In this document: in pieces, positions 1-5,630 of the stretch
Numbering within the stretch: the first letter of the stretch is position 1
How the letters are laid out: each line of letters begins with the position of its first letter
NCBI GenBank assembly: GCA_945890595.1
Contig: CAMDCQ010000061.1
Coordinates: 1-12,749 of the forward strand
DNA: 12,749 bases
Direction of reading: 5' to 3'
Source of the DNA: Chitinophaga pinensis
Lineage (GTDB): Bacteria > Bacteroidota > Bacteroidia > NS11-12g > UBA9320
Program-made: the position numbers and the translations under genes
Notes under the pieces: generated by a model
Seen by the model: only the letters and a program-made list of their open reading frames with translations
What the model was told of the DNA's origin: nothing
Database searches by the model: none

Positions 1-74
1 TGAAAAGCAAAACTAGATGCATTCAGCATAATCAATAAGTCGCCTATAAATCCGTCACTACTCAGCGAAAAAGT
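1..74 (-). pseudogene. Fragment of EamA/DMT transporter gene (leftmost copy, runs off window)
   Basis: These 74 bases match, by eye without a mismatch, the intact transporter gene on the minus strand at 5122-5195. They encode the stretch starting at residue 146 (TFSLSSDGF...) of that protein, the beginning of its second EamA half. To the right of base 74 the match stops abruptly and a leader shared with another copy begins. To the left the fragment continues past the window edge, so its full length cannot be seen. It has no first half and no plausible start, so it is a remnant. The break is at the same base as in the second remnant (base 2260), which means both derive from one junction. Confidence 0.9.
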
Positions 75-301
75 GTGCTCTAGTATCAAAGATATCTACA
101 TCTGTTTACATTTTTATCATTGATATTCAGTGTTTTATGTTTTTTCTTAAAAATTTTTTCGTAAAAAAAATATTTATTCTTAATTTAGTTTAGACAGTTA
201 AACTCTCATTCTACTATTTAAGTAAATAAGATTGAGACTATGAAAGCGGCAGCCGAAAAGCTTTTTAGAGTAGGCACAATTTTTATTTATTTTAATTTTT
301 T
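75..301 (+). promoter_or_regulatory. Shared A/T-rich leader and probable promoter of operon 1
   Basis: This 227-base region separates the transporter remnant from the start of the fulvocin-like gene and carries no convincing gene. Its conservation with 2261-2486 marks it as functional. A possible Bacteroidota -7 element is TAATTTAG at 181-188 (TAATTTCG in the other copy), one base away from TAnnTTTG. A T-rich stretch with TTTTCG about 20 bases upstream could serve as the distal element, but neither is a perfect match. A stem-loop (204-237) and a conserved G/C-richer block (241-276) follow. The last 25 bases before the ATG are almost pure A/T with no Shine-Dalgarno sequence, as is usual in this phylum. 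The exact promoter position is a guess. Confidence 0.5.
204..237 (+). promoter_or_regulatory. Leader stem-loop / inverted repeat, copy A
   Basis: The outer arms TCTCA (204-208) and TGAGA (233-237) are complementary. Inside them TCT (210-212) can pair with AGA (229-231), and TATTT (215-219) pairs with AAATA (224-228) around an AAGT loop. If transcription starts just after the proposed -7 element, this would form the very 5' end of the mRNA. It could equally be a dyad-symmetric operator. The other copy keeps the dyad although several bases differ. Confidence 0.5.
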
Positions 302-967
302 ATGAAAAAGTATTTTTTATTTACAGCCATGTTTGCTGTACTAAGTATTTTGGGATTTTATGCGTGTAATGACGCTGAACCTTTAAAAGAGAATGTGAAT
401 GCTGCCACAGAAGGTAGTATTTTGGCCACTCAACTGTACTACACTAGAGCCAATCTTCAAGATAAATCTCCTGAGGAGATTCGAGCAATTTTTAACACAC
501 TAACCCCTCAAAACCGTTATGACTTATTTGTAGATAAGTTTAACCACTGCCTGACATTAAATCCAACAATCAATCAGACATATGTGATTAAAAAACTATT
601 AAATAGTATGTCAGTCGATGCCTATGTCTGGGGGAGTAAAGAACATTTAGATTTCACGAACTTTTATCTACCCTCAATTTTGAGTAATCTTAAGCAAGAG
701 TTTACTAATCAAGAAGGTTTGAATATCTTCTATAATTTATATGACTTAGATAATTTAAATGACATTGTTGTTGGAAGTGAGGGTGAAAGCGATTGTGGGT
801 GTAACAAAGGAAGTACATTTGGAGGTTGTCAGTTTGGTGGTGATAATTGCTTAAAATCAAATTGTGCAGGTGCTACACACGGCTGTGGTTTCGGATGGTT
901 TTTTAAATGTGACGGATTATGCGATGATATTCTATCCCCAGATGGTGACAAAATACTTTATCACTAG
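302..967 (+). CDS. Bacteriocin fulvocin C-related precursor, lipoprotein-like, 221 aa
   Basis: I recognise this as a member of the fulvocin C-related bacteriocin family. It begins with a signal sequence (MKKYFLF then a hydrophobic run) ending in FYAC, so Cys22 is a plausible but imperfect lipoprotein site. Residues about 38-155 form a helical-looking middle region with a conserved-looking segment around LTPQNRYDLFVDKF (67-80). The C-terminal part, residues 165-207, holds eight Cys (165, 167, 176, 183, 188, 195, 203, 207) and a GCGFGWF motif. From memory, mature fulvocin C of Myxococcus fulvus is a peptide of about 45 residues with eight Cys in disulfides and a similar GCGxGWV segment. Family knowledge suggests the Cys-rich tail is the active peptide; cleavage here is inferred. 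The stop overlaps the next start by one base (TAGTG). The first seven codons belong to the duplicated leader, while the rest is unique in the window. It is visibly more A/T-rich than ruvA or sprA. Confidence 0.82.
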   Translation: MKKYFLFTAMFAVLSILGFYACNDAEPLKENVNAATEGSILATQLYYTRANLQDKSPEEIRAIFNTLTPQNRYDLFVDKFNHCLTLNPTINQTYVIKKLLNSMSVDAYVWGSKEHLDFTNFYLPSILSNLKQEFTNQEGLNIFYNLYDLDNLNDIVVGSEGESDCGCNKGSTFGGCQFGGDNCLKSNCAGATHGCGFGWFFKCDGLCDDILSPDGDKILYH

Positions 968-1806
968 TGAATAGAAAGGCAACTTTTACATCACTCGGTC
1001 TGGGAGTTGTTTGGTTTGTGTTGATTGAAATCATTATGATTAATCATCAAGAACCGATATGGGGCTTATTTTCATTAATATGCATAGCAGCTATGTCGGG
1101 CTCAGCTGCTATGTATTATGTGCGAGATCAAAAGATTATTTTATTGATGCTGCCTCTGCCTATTTTCATGTTGATTGTCATACTAATTGGCAATCCTCAA
1201 ATCATATATGTCCCCGTCGCATCTATTTTAGCTTTTTATTGCGCCCAGTACTTAGTGTCTAAAAAGATGCATAATGCTCTTGTACTTGTATTATTTGTGC
1301 TACTGTCCTATGTCATTTCGTTTTTGATATTCCCTGTATATTTACTTAAATCTCAAACTATTGAAGCCAGAAGCCAAGAGAATATTAATTTTTTTTATAA
1401 ATCAAACCTTGGAAATAGCTTTACTATCCCAGGAGAAAAACCCATTATCTTAGAGTTTTGGAACAAGGGCTGCTCTAATTGCTTTAAAAAAATGTATATG
1501 CTGGAAGAGTTAAAAGCTGAAATCGGAGATAAGTGTAATATTTTATGTGTTTATGTAGATTATCAAGAAGGAGTAGATGATCATTTTTCAGAATATGAGC
1601 AATCGCTTCTTTGGTTGGATGGACGTTATAACTTAGATTATACGTACGATAGTCTTTACTATCACTATGACAAGAAACTAGGACTTCCGCAAACGATGAT
1701 TATATCTCCCAAAGGGGAGGTGCTTTACAATGATGCAGGTTATCTAAAGGGGAACAAGAAGAAAATTATGGATAAATATAAATCCATACTGCAGGAATCT
1801 TCCTAG
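967..1806 (+). CDS. Membrane-anchored thioredoxin-like (TlpA-type) protein with CSNC motif, 279 aa
   Basis: The N-terminal half contains about five hydrophobic membrane segments (residues roughly 8-26, 31-51, 56-75, 78-97, 102-127). The C-terminal half (about 135-279) is a thioredoxin-fold domain. It carries the redox motif CSNC at 169-172 in the context FWNKGCSNCFKK, and a probable cis-proline at Pro241 in GLPQT. Five membrane segments with a cytoplasmic N-terminus would place the thioredoxin domain in the periplasm. The start is a GTG that overlaps the preceding stop by one base, indicating translational coupling with the bacteriocin-like gene. By inference it forms or reshuffles disulfides in the eight-Cys peptide, reduces it, or protects the producer. 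The fold assignment is secure and the role is not. The gene ends 14 bases before the next transporter remnant begins. Confidence 0.85.
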   Translation: MNRKATFTSLGLGVVWFVLIEIIMINHQEPIWGLFSLICIAAMSGSAAMYYVRDQKIILLMLPLPIFMLIVILIGNPQIIYVPVASILAFYCAQYLVSKKMHNALVLVLFVLLSYVISFLIFPVYLLKSQTIEARSQENINFFYKSNLGNSFTIPGEKPIILEFWNKGCSNCFKKMYMLEELKAEIGDKCNILCVYVDYQEGVDDHFSEYEQSLLWLDGRYNLDYTYDSLYYHYDKKLGLPQTMIISPKGEVLYNDAGYLKGNKKKIMDKYKSILQESS

Positions 1807-1819
1807 GTTTTCACCTCCC

Positions 1820-2260
1820 CTTATTCACCTGTCAAAGCCCCAAAACGATAAGCAGCCCGAAACCAGGTTTACTCCAAGTTAGCACATCCATGCCTAATGC
1901 TATAGCTATAAGTGCAGCGAGCAATGGTTGTAAGTAGATATAGCTGCCTGCAAGCGTGCTGCTGCTGTTTTGTACCGCCCACACGGTGAGTATATAATTT
2001 GCAATGGTGACAAATAGCACCACAAAAACCAAGGCAAAAATGGCTTTGTCTGTAAAGCTAGACCAATCTACCGCTACAAACTCGCTATACCCCACCGGCA
2101 GCACCCATACAAAACCAATCATAAACATAAAAGCGGTTACGGTAGTAGCCTTGTATTTTTTTAGCAATCTCGCTACGTAGTACAAATGAAAAGCAAAACT
2201 AGATGCATTCAGCATAATCAATAAGTCGCCTATAAATCCGTCACTACTCAGCGAAAAAGT
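1820..2260 (-). pseudogene. EamA/DMT transporter remnant (second half only, nonsense-mutated)
   Basis: This copy matches the intact transporter gene at 4755-5195 with about 17 mismatches in 441 bases by eye, or about 96% identity. It covers residues 146 to about 292, which is the second EamA repeat. The first half is missing: beyond base 2260 the sequence is the shared leader. Codon 288 has changed from TGG (Trp) to TGA, so the reading frame stops after GLLIVLGL, and the last residues of the intact protein are also lost. The frame is otherwise open for about 140 codons. The only upstream start would be a TTG inside the leader (ending at 2275). Either the remnant is young or its sequence is maintained by exchange with the intact gene. 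Confidence 0.93.
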
Positions 2261-2486
2261 GTGGTCTAGTATCAAATATATCTACATCTGTTCACGTTTC
2301 TATCATTGATATTCAGTGTTTTATGTTTTTCTTAAAAATTTTTTCGTAAAAAAATATTTATTCTTAATTTCGTTTTCGACATTTAAACTCTCATTCTACT
2401 ATTTAAGTAAATAGAACTGAGACTATGAAAGCGGCAGCCGAATAGCTTTTTAGAGTAGGCACAATTTTTATTTATTTTAATTTTTT
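2261..2486 (+). promoter_or_regulatory. Shared A/T-rich leader and probable promoter of operon 2
   Basis: This is the second copy of the 75-301 leader, differing by scattered substitutions and by the length of two homopolymer runs. The candidate -7 element is TAATTTCG (2365-2372). The stem-loop lies at 2389-2422 and the G/C-richer block follows from about 2426. A 21-codon upstream reading frame present in copy A is interrupted here by a TAG after six codons. No other gene is visible in the region. Confidence 0.5.
2389..2422 (+). promoter_or_regulatory. Leader stem-loop / inverted repeat, copy B
   Basis: The outer arms TCTCA (2389-2393) and TGAGA (2418-2422) are the same as in copy A. The inner stem is CTATTT paired with AAATAG around AAGT, one pair longer than in copy A. 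The bases between inner and outer stems differ between copies (AAGATT versus AGAACT on the 3' side), yet a dyad is preserved in both. This supports a role for the structure or for an operator, but two copies are too few to prove covariation. Confidence 0.5.
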
Positions 2487-2867
2487 ATGAAAAAGTATTT
2501 TTTATTCTGCTCATTATCGGTAGCATGTCTTGGAACGAGGGCAGCAGAAGCTGATAACCAAACTATGGAGATTATCGAACCTGTAACGGTAATTTCGGAG
2601 ATGGGTTTAATTCAGAAGGTTGAAAATGGGGGTATGGTGACTTATTGGTGCAAGAGAAGGAATTTAATCTGCAAGAAAACAACTATATGTCCTATGAACG
2701 CCAATCAATCAGCAGTCTGTCCAGCTCCAGGAAGTATCCGAATAGATTTATATACTGAAGATGGTATCAAGACATATATCGCCTTGGATGAGATTGTTTC
2801 TGGTCATATTTTTGATGAAGAGAACGGAGAATTTAGACCTATTTACACTATTATTTTTAATAATTAA
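2487..2867 (+). CDS. Small exported Cys-containing protein of unknown function, 126 aa
   Basis: I do not recognise a named family. The first seven residues (MKKYFLF) come from the duplicated leader and begin a signal peptide that likely ends after residues AEA (about 19-21). The mature part has four Cys (55, 62, 68, 78), with YWC at 53-55 and a C-x6-C spacing (55/62). These are followed by the motif LYTEDGIKTY (88-97) and an acidic DEENGE stretch. The next gene shares the same plan: YYC, C-x6-C, then LYNEDGTK, an acidic patch and a hydrophobic tail with FII. The two are therefore probably tandem paralogues. It is the first gene of operon 2, three bases before the next start. By position it corresponds to the bacteriocin-like gene of operon 1, but I see no similarity beyond the signal start. 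Confidence 0.75.
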   Translation: MKKYFLFCSLSVACLGTRAAEADNQTMEIIEPVTVISEMGLIQKVENGGMVTYWCKRRNLICKKTTICPMNANQSAVCPAPGSIRIDLYTEDGIKTYIALDEIVSGHIFDEENGEFRPIYTIIFNN

Positions 2868-2870
2868 ACA

Positions 2871-3260
2871 ATGAGATATTTAAGGAAATTATTGCTATTA
2901 ACTGCGGTTTTTTGTGCGATTTCTGTATTTGCGTCAGAAAAACCAAAGTATAAGGAAACCAATAACGTTCCAGTAGCACCTGTAGATGATATTATTGAGC
3001 ATAGAGGTAAGCAAAAACGCAAGTGGGCTCCTGGTCAAGGTATTTCATATTATTGTGTCCCGGCTTCCGACTTATGCTATGTTGAATACATTTTTGGCGA
3101 TTGTGGAGAAGATGCAGTCATTCTTTATAATGAAGATGGCACGAAAGAACACTTTGGCAATTCCAAGGTTAAAATGGTGGGTTATACTCACGACGAAGAT
3201 TTAGAACTAGACATAGACCCACTTGAAATGTTTATTATTGTTCCTTCTTGTTCAAACTAA
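2871..3260 (+). CDS. Small exported Cys-containing protein, paralogue of the preceding gene, 129 aa
   Basis: An N-terminal signal peptide (MRYLRKLLLLTAVFCAISVFAS) gives way to a charged segment rich in Lys and Arg (residues 44-52). Mature Cys are at 62, 69, 78 and 127, with the same C-x6-C spacing as its neighbour. The segment DAVILYNEDGTKEHF (81-95) aligns with the LYTEDGIKTY region of the upstream protein, followed by an acidic DEDLELDIDP stretch and a hydrophobic FIIVP near the end. This looks like an ancient tandem duplication, since the two now share little beyond the framework. It is not part of the leader repeat, so its signal peptide differs from MKKYFLF. Its stop overlaps the next ATG by one base (TAATG). 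The function is unknown; a secreted peptide or surface-associated factor is the plain reading. Confidence 0.75.
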   Translation: MRYLRKLLLLTAVFCAISVFASEKPKYKETNNVPVAPVDDIIEHRGKQKRKWAPGQGISYYCVPASDLCYVEYIFGDCGEDAVILYNEDGTKEHFGNSKVKMVGYTHDEDLELDIDPLEMFIIVPSCSN

Positions 3261-4717
3261 TGATTAGAACTTTTTTTAATGTATATTGTCTGTTTTTACT
3301 TGTACAATATTGCAGTGCAAGTAAACTAGGAGCTATTGTCAATCCTGATAATTGTTCGGCTTGTAATTCTCAGGTTTATTACTTGCAACATGTGGAGTCG
3401 GATACTATAGAATTTATTTATTCAGAAAACTATACTAGAAAAGAGGTAGATGTATTTCTAGAGGAAAATTCAGATTTCTTAGTTCATAAGACCGTAAATA
3501 TAAAATTCTCCGATGAATATATTAAAGCAGTTCGAGTAAAATTAAAAGTGCCCGAAAACATTCAATCTTTGGTTTTTCTCTACAACAGTAGAGAGGAACC
3601 AAAGATTTTTTTTGGTTTTAATGAGTTAAGTATGGGAGTAGTTTCATTGCTCAATGACCATTTGATTTCAACAAGTAAAGTCTCAAAGAAAAAAATAGAA
3701 GGTAAGGACTTTGCAGGTTTAGGAAGTTTTAAAATGCTTATGATGAGTGATTATATTGTAGTTCAATCTTATGCTCAAAACAAAGTGTTTATAGTAGATA
3801 CGCAATGGCAGCTTACTAACGTTTTTTTACCCGAAAATTTGCCGTTACTAGATATCTATAAAACCTATAACCAAGGTGATACCACTGGATTCGATTGGAA
3901 TTATAAATTTTTTACAAAAAGAGTACTTCAAAAAAAGAATGATTATTTCCAATTTAATAGTATTAACCGGCATTCTGACACATCCTTCAATGTTATGGGC
4001 AGTTTATATGTTGCCAAGAGTTCTTCGCACTTAGGCAATCCTTCAATAGCAATAAACCAAGAGCTTATTTTATTGGAGTTTAGTAATAACGTGTTAATAA
4101 ATATAAGTCACATTAAAACCAAGGATAATTATCAAATTTGTAAGAATTTTTATCCTGATTACACCTTTTATCAAGAAAGTATTACTGGAGATGGAGTGGA
4201 TGTTGCTGTTGAGCGTGATACTCGATTTGGTTCAAAAAAATTTTTAGCTAAATTAAAATACGATGGTCAACACAATTTGTCATTTATCAAATTATACAAT
4301 AGGAAATTGCCGAAAACCATTAGAAATTCTAAGGAACCATATTCGATATATAGTTTTTTTAGAGTTGAGGATGCAATATTTTTCTCTAAATCGTATAAAT
4401 CTTTCGTTGTATATAATTCTGTAAAAGACGAGTTTAGTGAAAGGGAGATCTCAAATTACCCTAATAATTTGATTCGGCAAATTAGAGATTCTTGCTATCT
4501 GTCTTGTGCCAGAAAAACGTTGTATGGTTATGAATTAATTTTTATAAATGATACTCAGAAGAGTTATGTTAAGGTCATGGTTAGTAACGAGGTGGAATAT
4601 ATAACTTCTCATACAAGACAGCTAGAATACGTCGTCAGAAGCAACATAGTTTACAGTCCGCAATTAGAAGGCTATTGTTATAAAACAACGGATAATGATG
4701 TTGCTGTGATTCGGTGA
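3260..4717 (+). CDS. Exported 485-aa protein with N-terminal CSAC motif and beta-rich, possibly propeller-like body
   Basis: The chosen start is the ATG at 3260, which overlaps the preceding stop by one base (TAATG). A TTG four codons earlier is possible but less likely. Residues 1-20 look like a signal peptide. Next comes NCSACN with the pair Cys32/Cys35, followed by a short strand-helix-like region (about 38-75) that could be a degenerate thioredoxin-like unit. The remainder is rich in alternating hydrophobic beta strands with repeating patterns (for example YIVVQSYAQNKVFIVD near 166-181 and FFRVEDAIFF near 368-377). This suggests the six-bladed propeller proteins common near secreted peptide genes in Bacteroidota. 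That assignment is inference only. The gene is strongly A/T-rich and ends 16 bases from the convergent transporter gene. A role as surface receptor, carrier or maturation partner for the two small proteins is a guess. Confidence 0.7.
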   Translation: MIRTFFNVYCLFLLVQYCSASKLGAIVNPDNCSACNSQVYYLQHVESDTIEFIYSENYTRKEVDVFLEENSDFLVHKTVNIKFSDEYIKAVRVKLKVPENIQSLVFLYNSREEPKIFFGFNELSMGVVSLLNDHLISTSKVSKKKIEGKDFAGLGSFKMLMMSDYIVVQSYAQNKVFIVDTQWQLTNVFLPENLPLLDIYKTYNQGDTTGFDWNYKFFTKRVLQKKNDYFQFNSINRHSDTSFNVMGSLYVAKSSSHLGNPSIAINQELILLEFSNNVLINISHIKTKDNYQICKNFYPDYTFYQESITGDGVDVAVERDTRFGSKKFLAKLKYDGQHNLSFIKLYNRKLPKTIRNSKEPYSIYSFFRVEDAIFFSKSYKSFVVYNSVKDEFSEREISNYPNNLIRQIRDSCYLSCARKTLYGYELIFINDTQKSYVKVMVSNEVEYITSHTRQLEYVVRSNIVYSPQLEGYCYKTTDNDVAVIR

Positions 4718-4733
4718 ACTCAGGTTTAGAATA

Positions 4734-5630
4734 TCATCTAAATCTTTCATGGCTCTTATTCACCAGCCAAAGCCCCAAAACAATAAGCAACCCGAAACCC
4801 GCTTTACTCCAAGTTAGCACATCCATGCCTAATGCTATAGCTATAAGTGCCGCAAGCAACGGTTGTAGATAGATATAGCTGCCTGCAAGCGTGCTGCTGC
4901 TGTTTTGTACCGCCCATACATTGAGTATATAATTTGCAATGGTGACAAATAGCACCACAAAAACCAAGGCAAAAATGGCTTTGTCTGTAAAGCTAGACCA
5001 ATCTACCGCTACAAACTCGCTATACCCCACAGGCAGCACCCATACAAAACCAATCATAAACATAAAGGCGGTAACGGTAGTAGCCTTGTATTTTTTTAGC
5101 AATCTCGCTACGTAGTACAAATGAAAAGCAAAACTAGATGCATTCAGCATAATCAATAAGTCGCCTATAAATCCGTCACTACTCAGCGAAAAAGTATCCA
5201 CTTTCATCAATAAGACAGCACCCATAAAAGCAATGAATATACCCAAATACACATGGAACTTTATGTGGGTTTTGCTCCCTATGGCAGTATATAAAACTAC
5301 CATTATAGGAGAAATCATCATGAGCACACTGGCATTTATGGCTGAAGTCATGCTTAAACCTTTAAAAAAAGCCAACATATTAAGTGCTACCCCAAAAAAT
5401 GCACATACCGCCAAGTCAAAAAAATCTCGTTTATTTTCAATTTTTTCTCGGTCTACCAAAAAATAATAGGAGCCAAAAAAAAGTGCGCCACAACCCACTC
5501 TCAAGGTTATAAATGCAAAAGGTGAAATAAACTCTGGCATGGCCCATTTGGCAATAGAATAATTGGCTGCATAGAACAAAGCCACGCTAAACATAGCCAC
5601 GTGAACCCCTATTTTTTTGTTTAATACCAA
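4734..5630 (-). CDS. Intact EamA/DMT-family membrane transporter, 298 aa
   Basis: This is a drug/metabolite transporter superfamily protein of normal length, with about ten hydrophobic segments arranged as two EamA repeats (about residues 8-143 and 152-290). The N-terminal signature VALFYAANYSIAKWAMP (16-32) is typical of Bacteroidota members. The second repeat contains the conserved GSYIYLQPLLAALIAI segment (250-265). The substrate cannot be told from sequence; relatives export amino acids or other small metabolites. No ATG precedes the conserved N-terminus in frame, so the TTG at 5630 is the best start. An internal ATG at residue 13 would cut into the first helix. The 3' part (4755-5195, residues 146-292) is the parent of the remnants at 1820-2260 and 1-74. 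It is convergent with operon 2 and divergent from ruvA. Confidence 0.9.
   Translation of the reverse strand: MVLNKKIGVHVAMFSVALFYAANYSIAKWAMPEFISPFAFITLRVGCGALFFGSYYFLVDREKIENKRDFFDLAVCAFFGVALNMLAFFKGLSMTSAINASVLMMISPIMVVLYTAIGSKTHIKFHVYLGIFIAFMGAVLLMKVDTFSLSSDGFIGDLLIMLNASSFAFHLYYVARLLKKYKATTVTAFMFMIGFVWVLPVGYSEFVAVDWSSFTDKAIFALVFVVLFVTIANYILNVWAVQNSSSTLAGSYIYLQPLLAALIAIALGMDVLTWSKAGFGLLIVLGLWLVNKSHERFR
4755..5195. repeat. Parental segment of the duplicated transporter fragment, copy C
   Basis: This part of the intact transporter gene is homologous to 1820-2260 (about 96% by eye), and its right end to 1-74 (identical by eye). Homology to both remnants stops at base 5195. That is the first base of codon 146, between the two EamA halves. 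This segment closes operon 2 on the right and gives it the same right-hand border as operon 1. Confidence 0.92.

Larger units (their letters stand above)
1..321. repeat. Long direct repeat, copy A (transporter fragment + leader + first 7 codons)
   Basis: This segment is repeated directly at 2187-2506. I count by eye about a dozen substitutions and three single-base indels, or roughly 95% identity. The repeat covers the end of the transporter remnant, the whole untranslated leader, and the first 20 coding bases of the downstream gene (ATG AAA AAG TAT TTT TTA TT, giving MKKYFLF). Identity ends sharply inside the signal-peptide region: one copy continues TACAGCC and the other CTGCTCA. The downstream genes are unrelated. 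The coding part is included, so the repeat splices a fixed expression and export start onto different cargo. Confidence 0.92.
1820..2506. repeat. Full-length cassette border (transporter 3' part + leader + 7 codons), copy B
   Basis: This is the only complete border element in the window. Bases 1820-2260 are homologous to 4755-5195 of the intact transporter. Bases 2187-2506 are homologous to 1-321. It sits between the end of operon 1 and the body of operon 2, so both operons are bracketed by homologous sequence on each side. No terminal inverted repeats, target-site duplications, transposase or integrase were seen, which argues against an insertion sequence and for tandem duplication followed by homologous exchange. 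Confidence 0.9.

Noticed and set aside
1059..1262. 67-codon plus-strand frame inside the thioredoxin gene
   Set aside because: It overlaps the membrane part of the 279-aa protein in another frame, with no start context or homology.
1807..1831. Rho-independent terminator after operon 1
   Set aside because: No G/C stem followed by a T-run is visible in this short convergent gap; the same holds for 4718-4733.
1..2506. Insertion sequence or composite transposon flanked by the long repeats
   Set aside because: There is no transposase, no terminal inverted repeats and no target duplication. The repeats are pieces of a neighbouring gene plus a leader.
2986..3204. 72-codon plus-strand frame inside the second small Cys protein gene
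   Set aside because: It is out of frame within 2871-3260, whose signal peptide and coupling to neighbours are convincing.
1..5195. CRISPR array or toxin-antitoxin locus as the explanation of the repeats
   Set aside because: Repeats are hundreds of bases long and contain gene fragments, and the spacing is whole operons. No cas genes or toxin-antitoxin families were recognised.
5233..5466. 77-codon plus-strand frame opposite the transporter gene
   Set aside because: It lies wholly inside the intact EamA gene on the other strand, has no recognisable protein features and is explained as a shadow frame.
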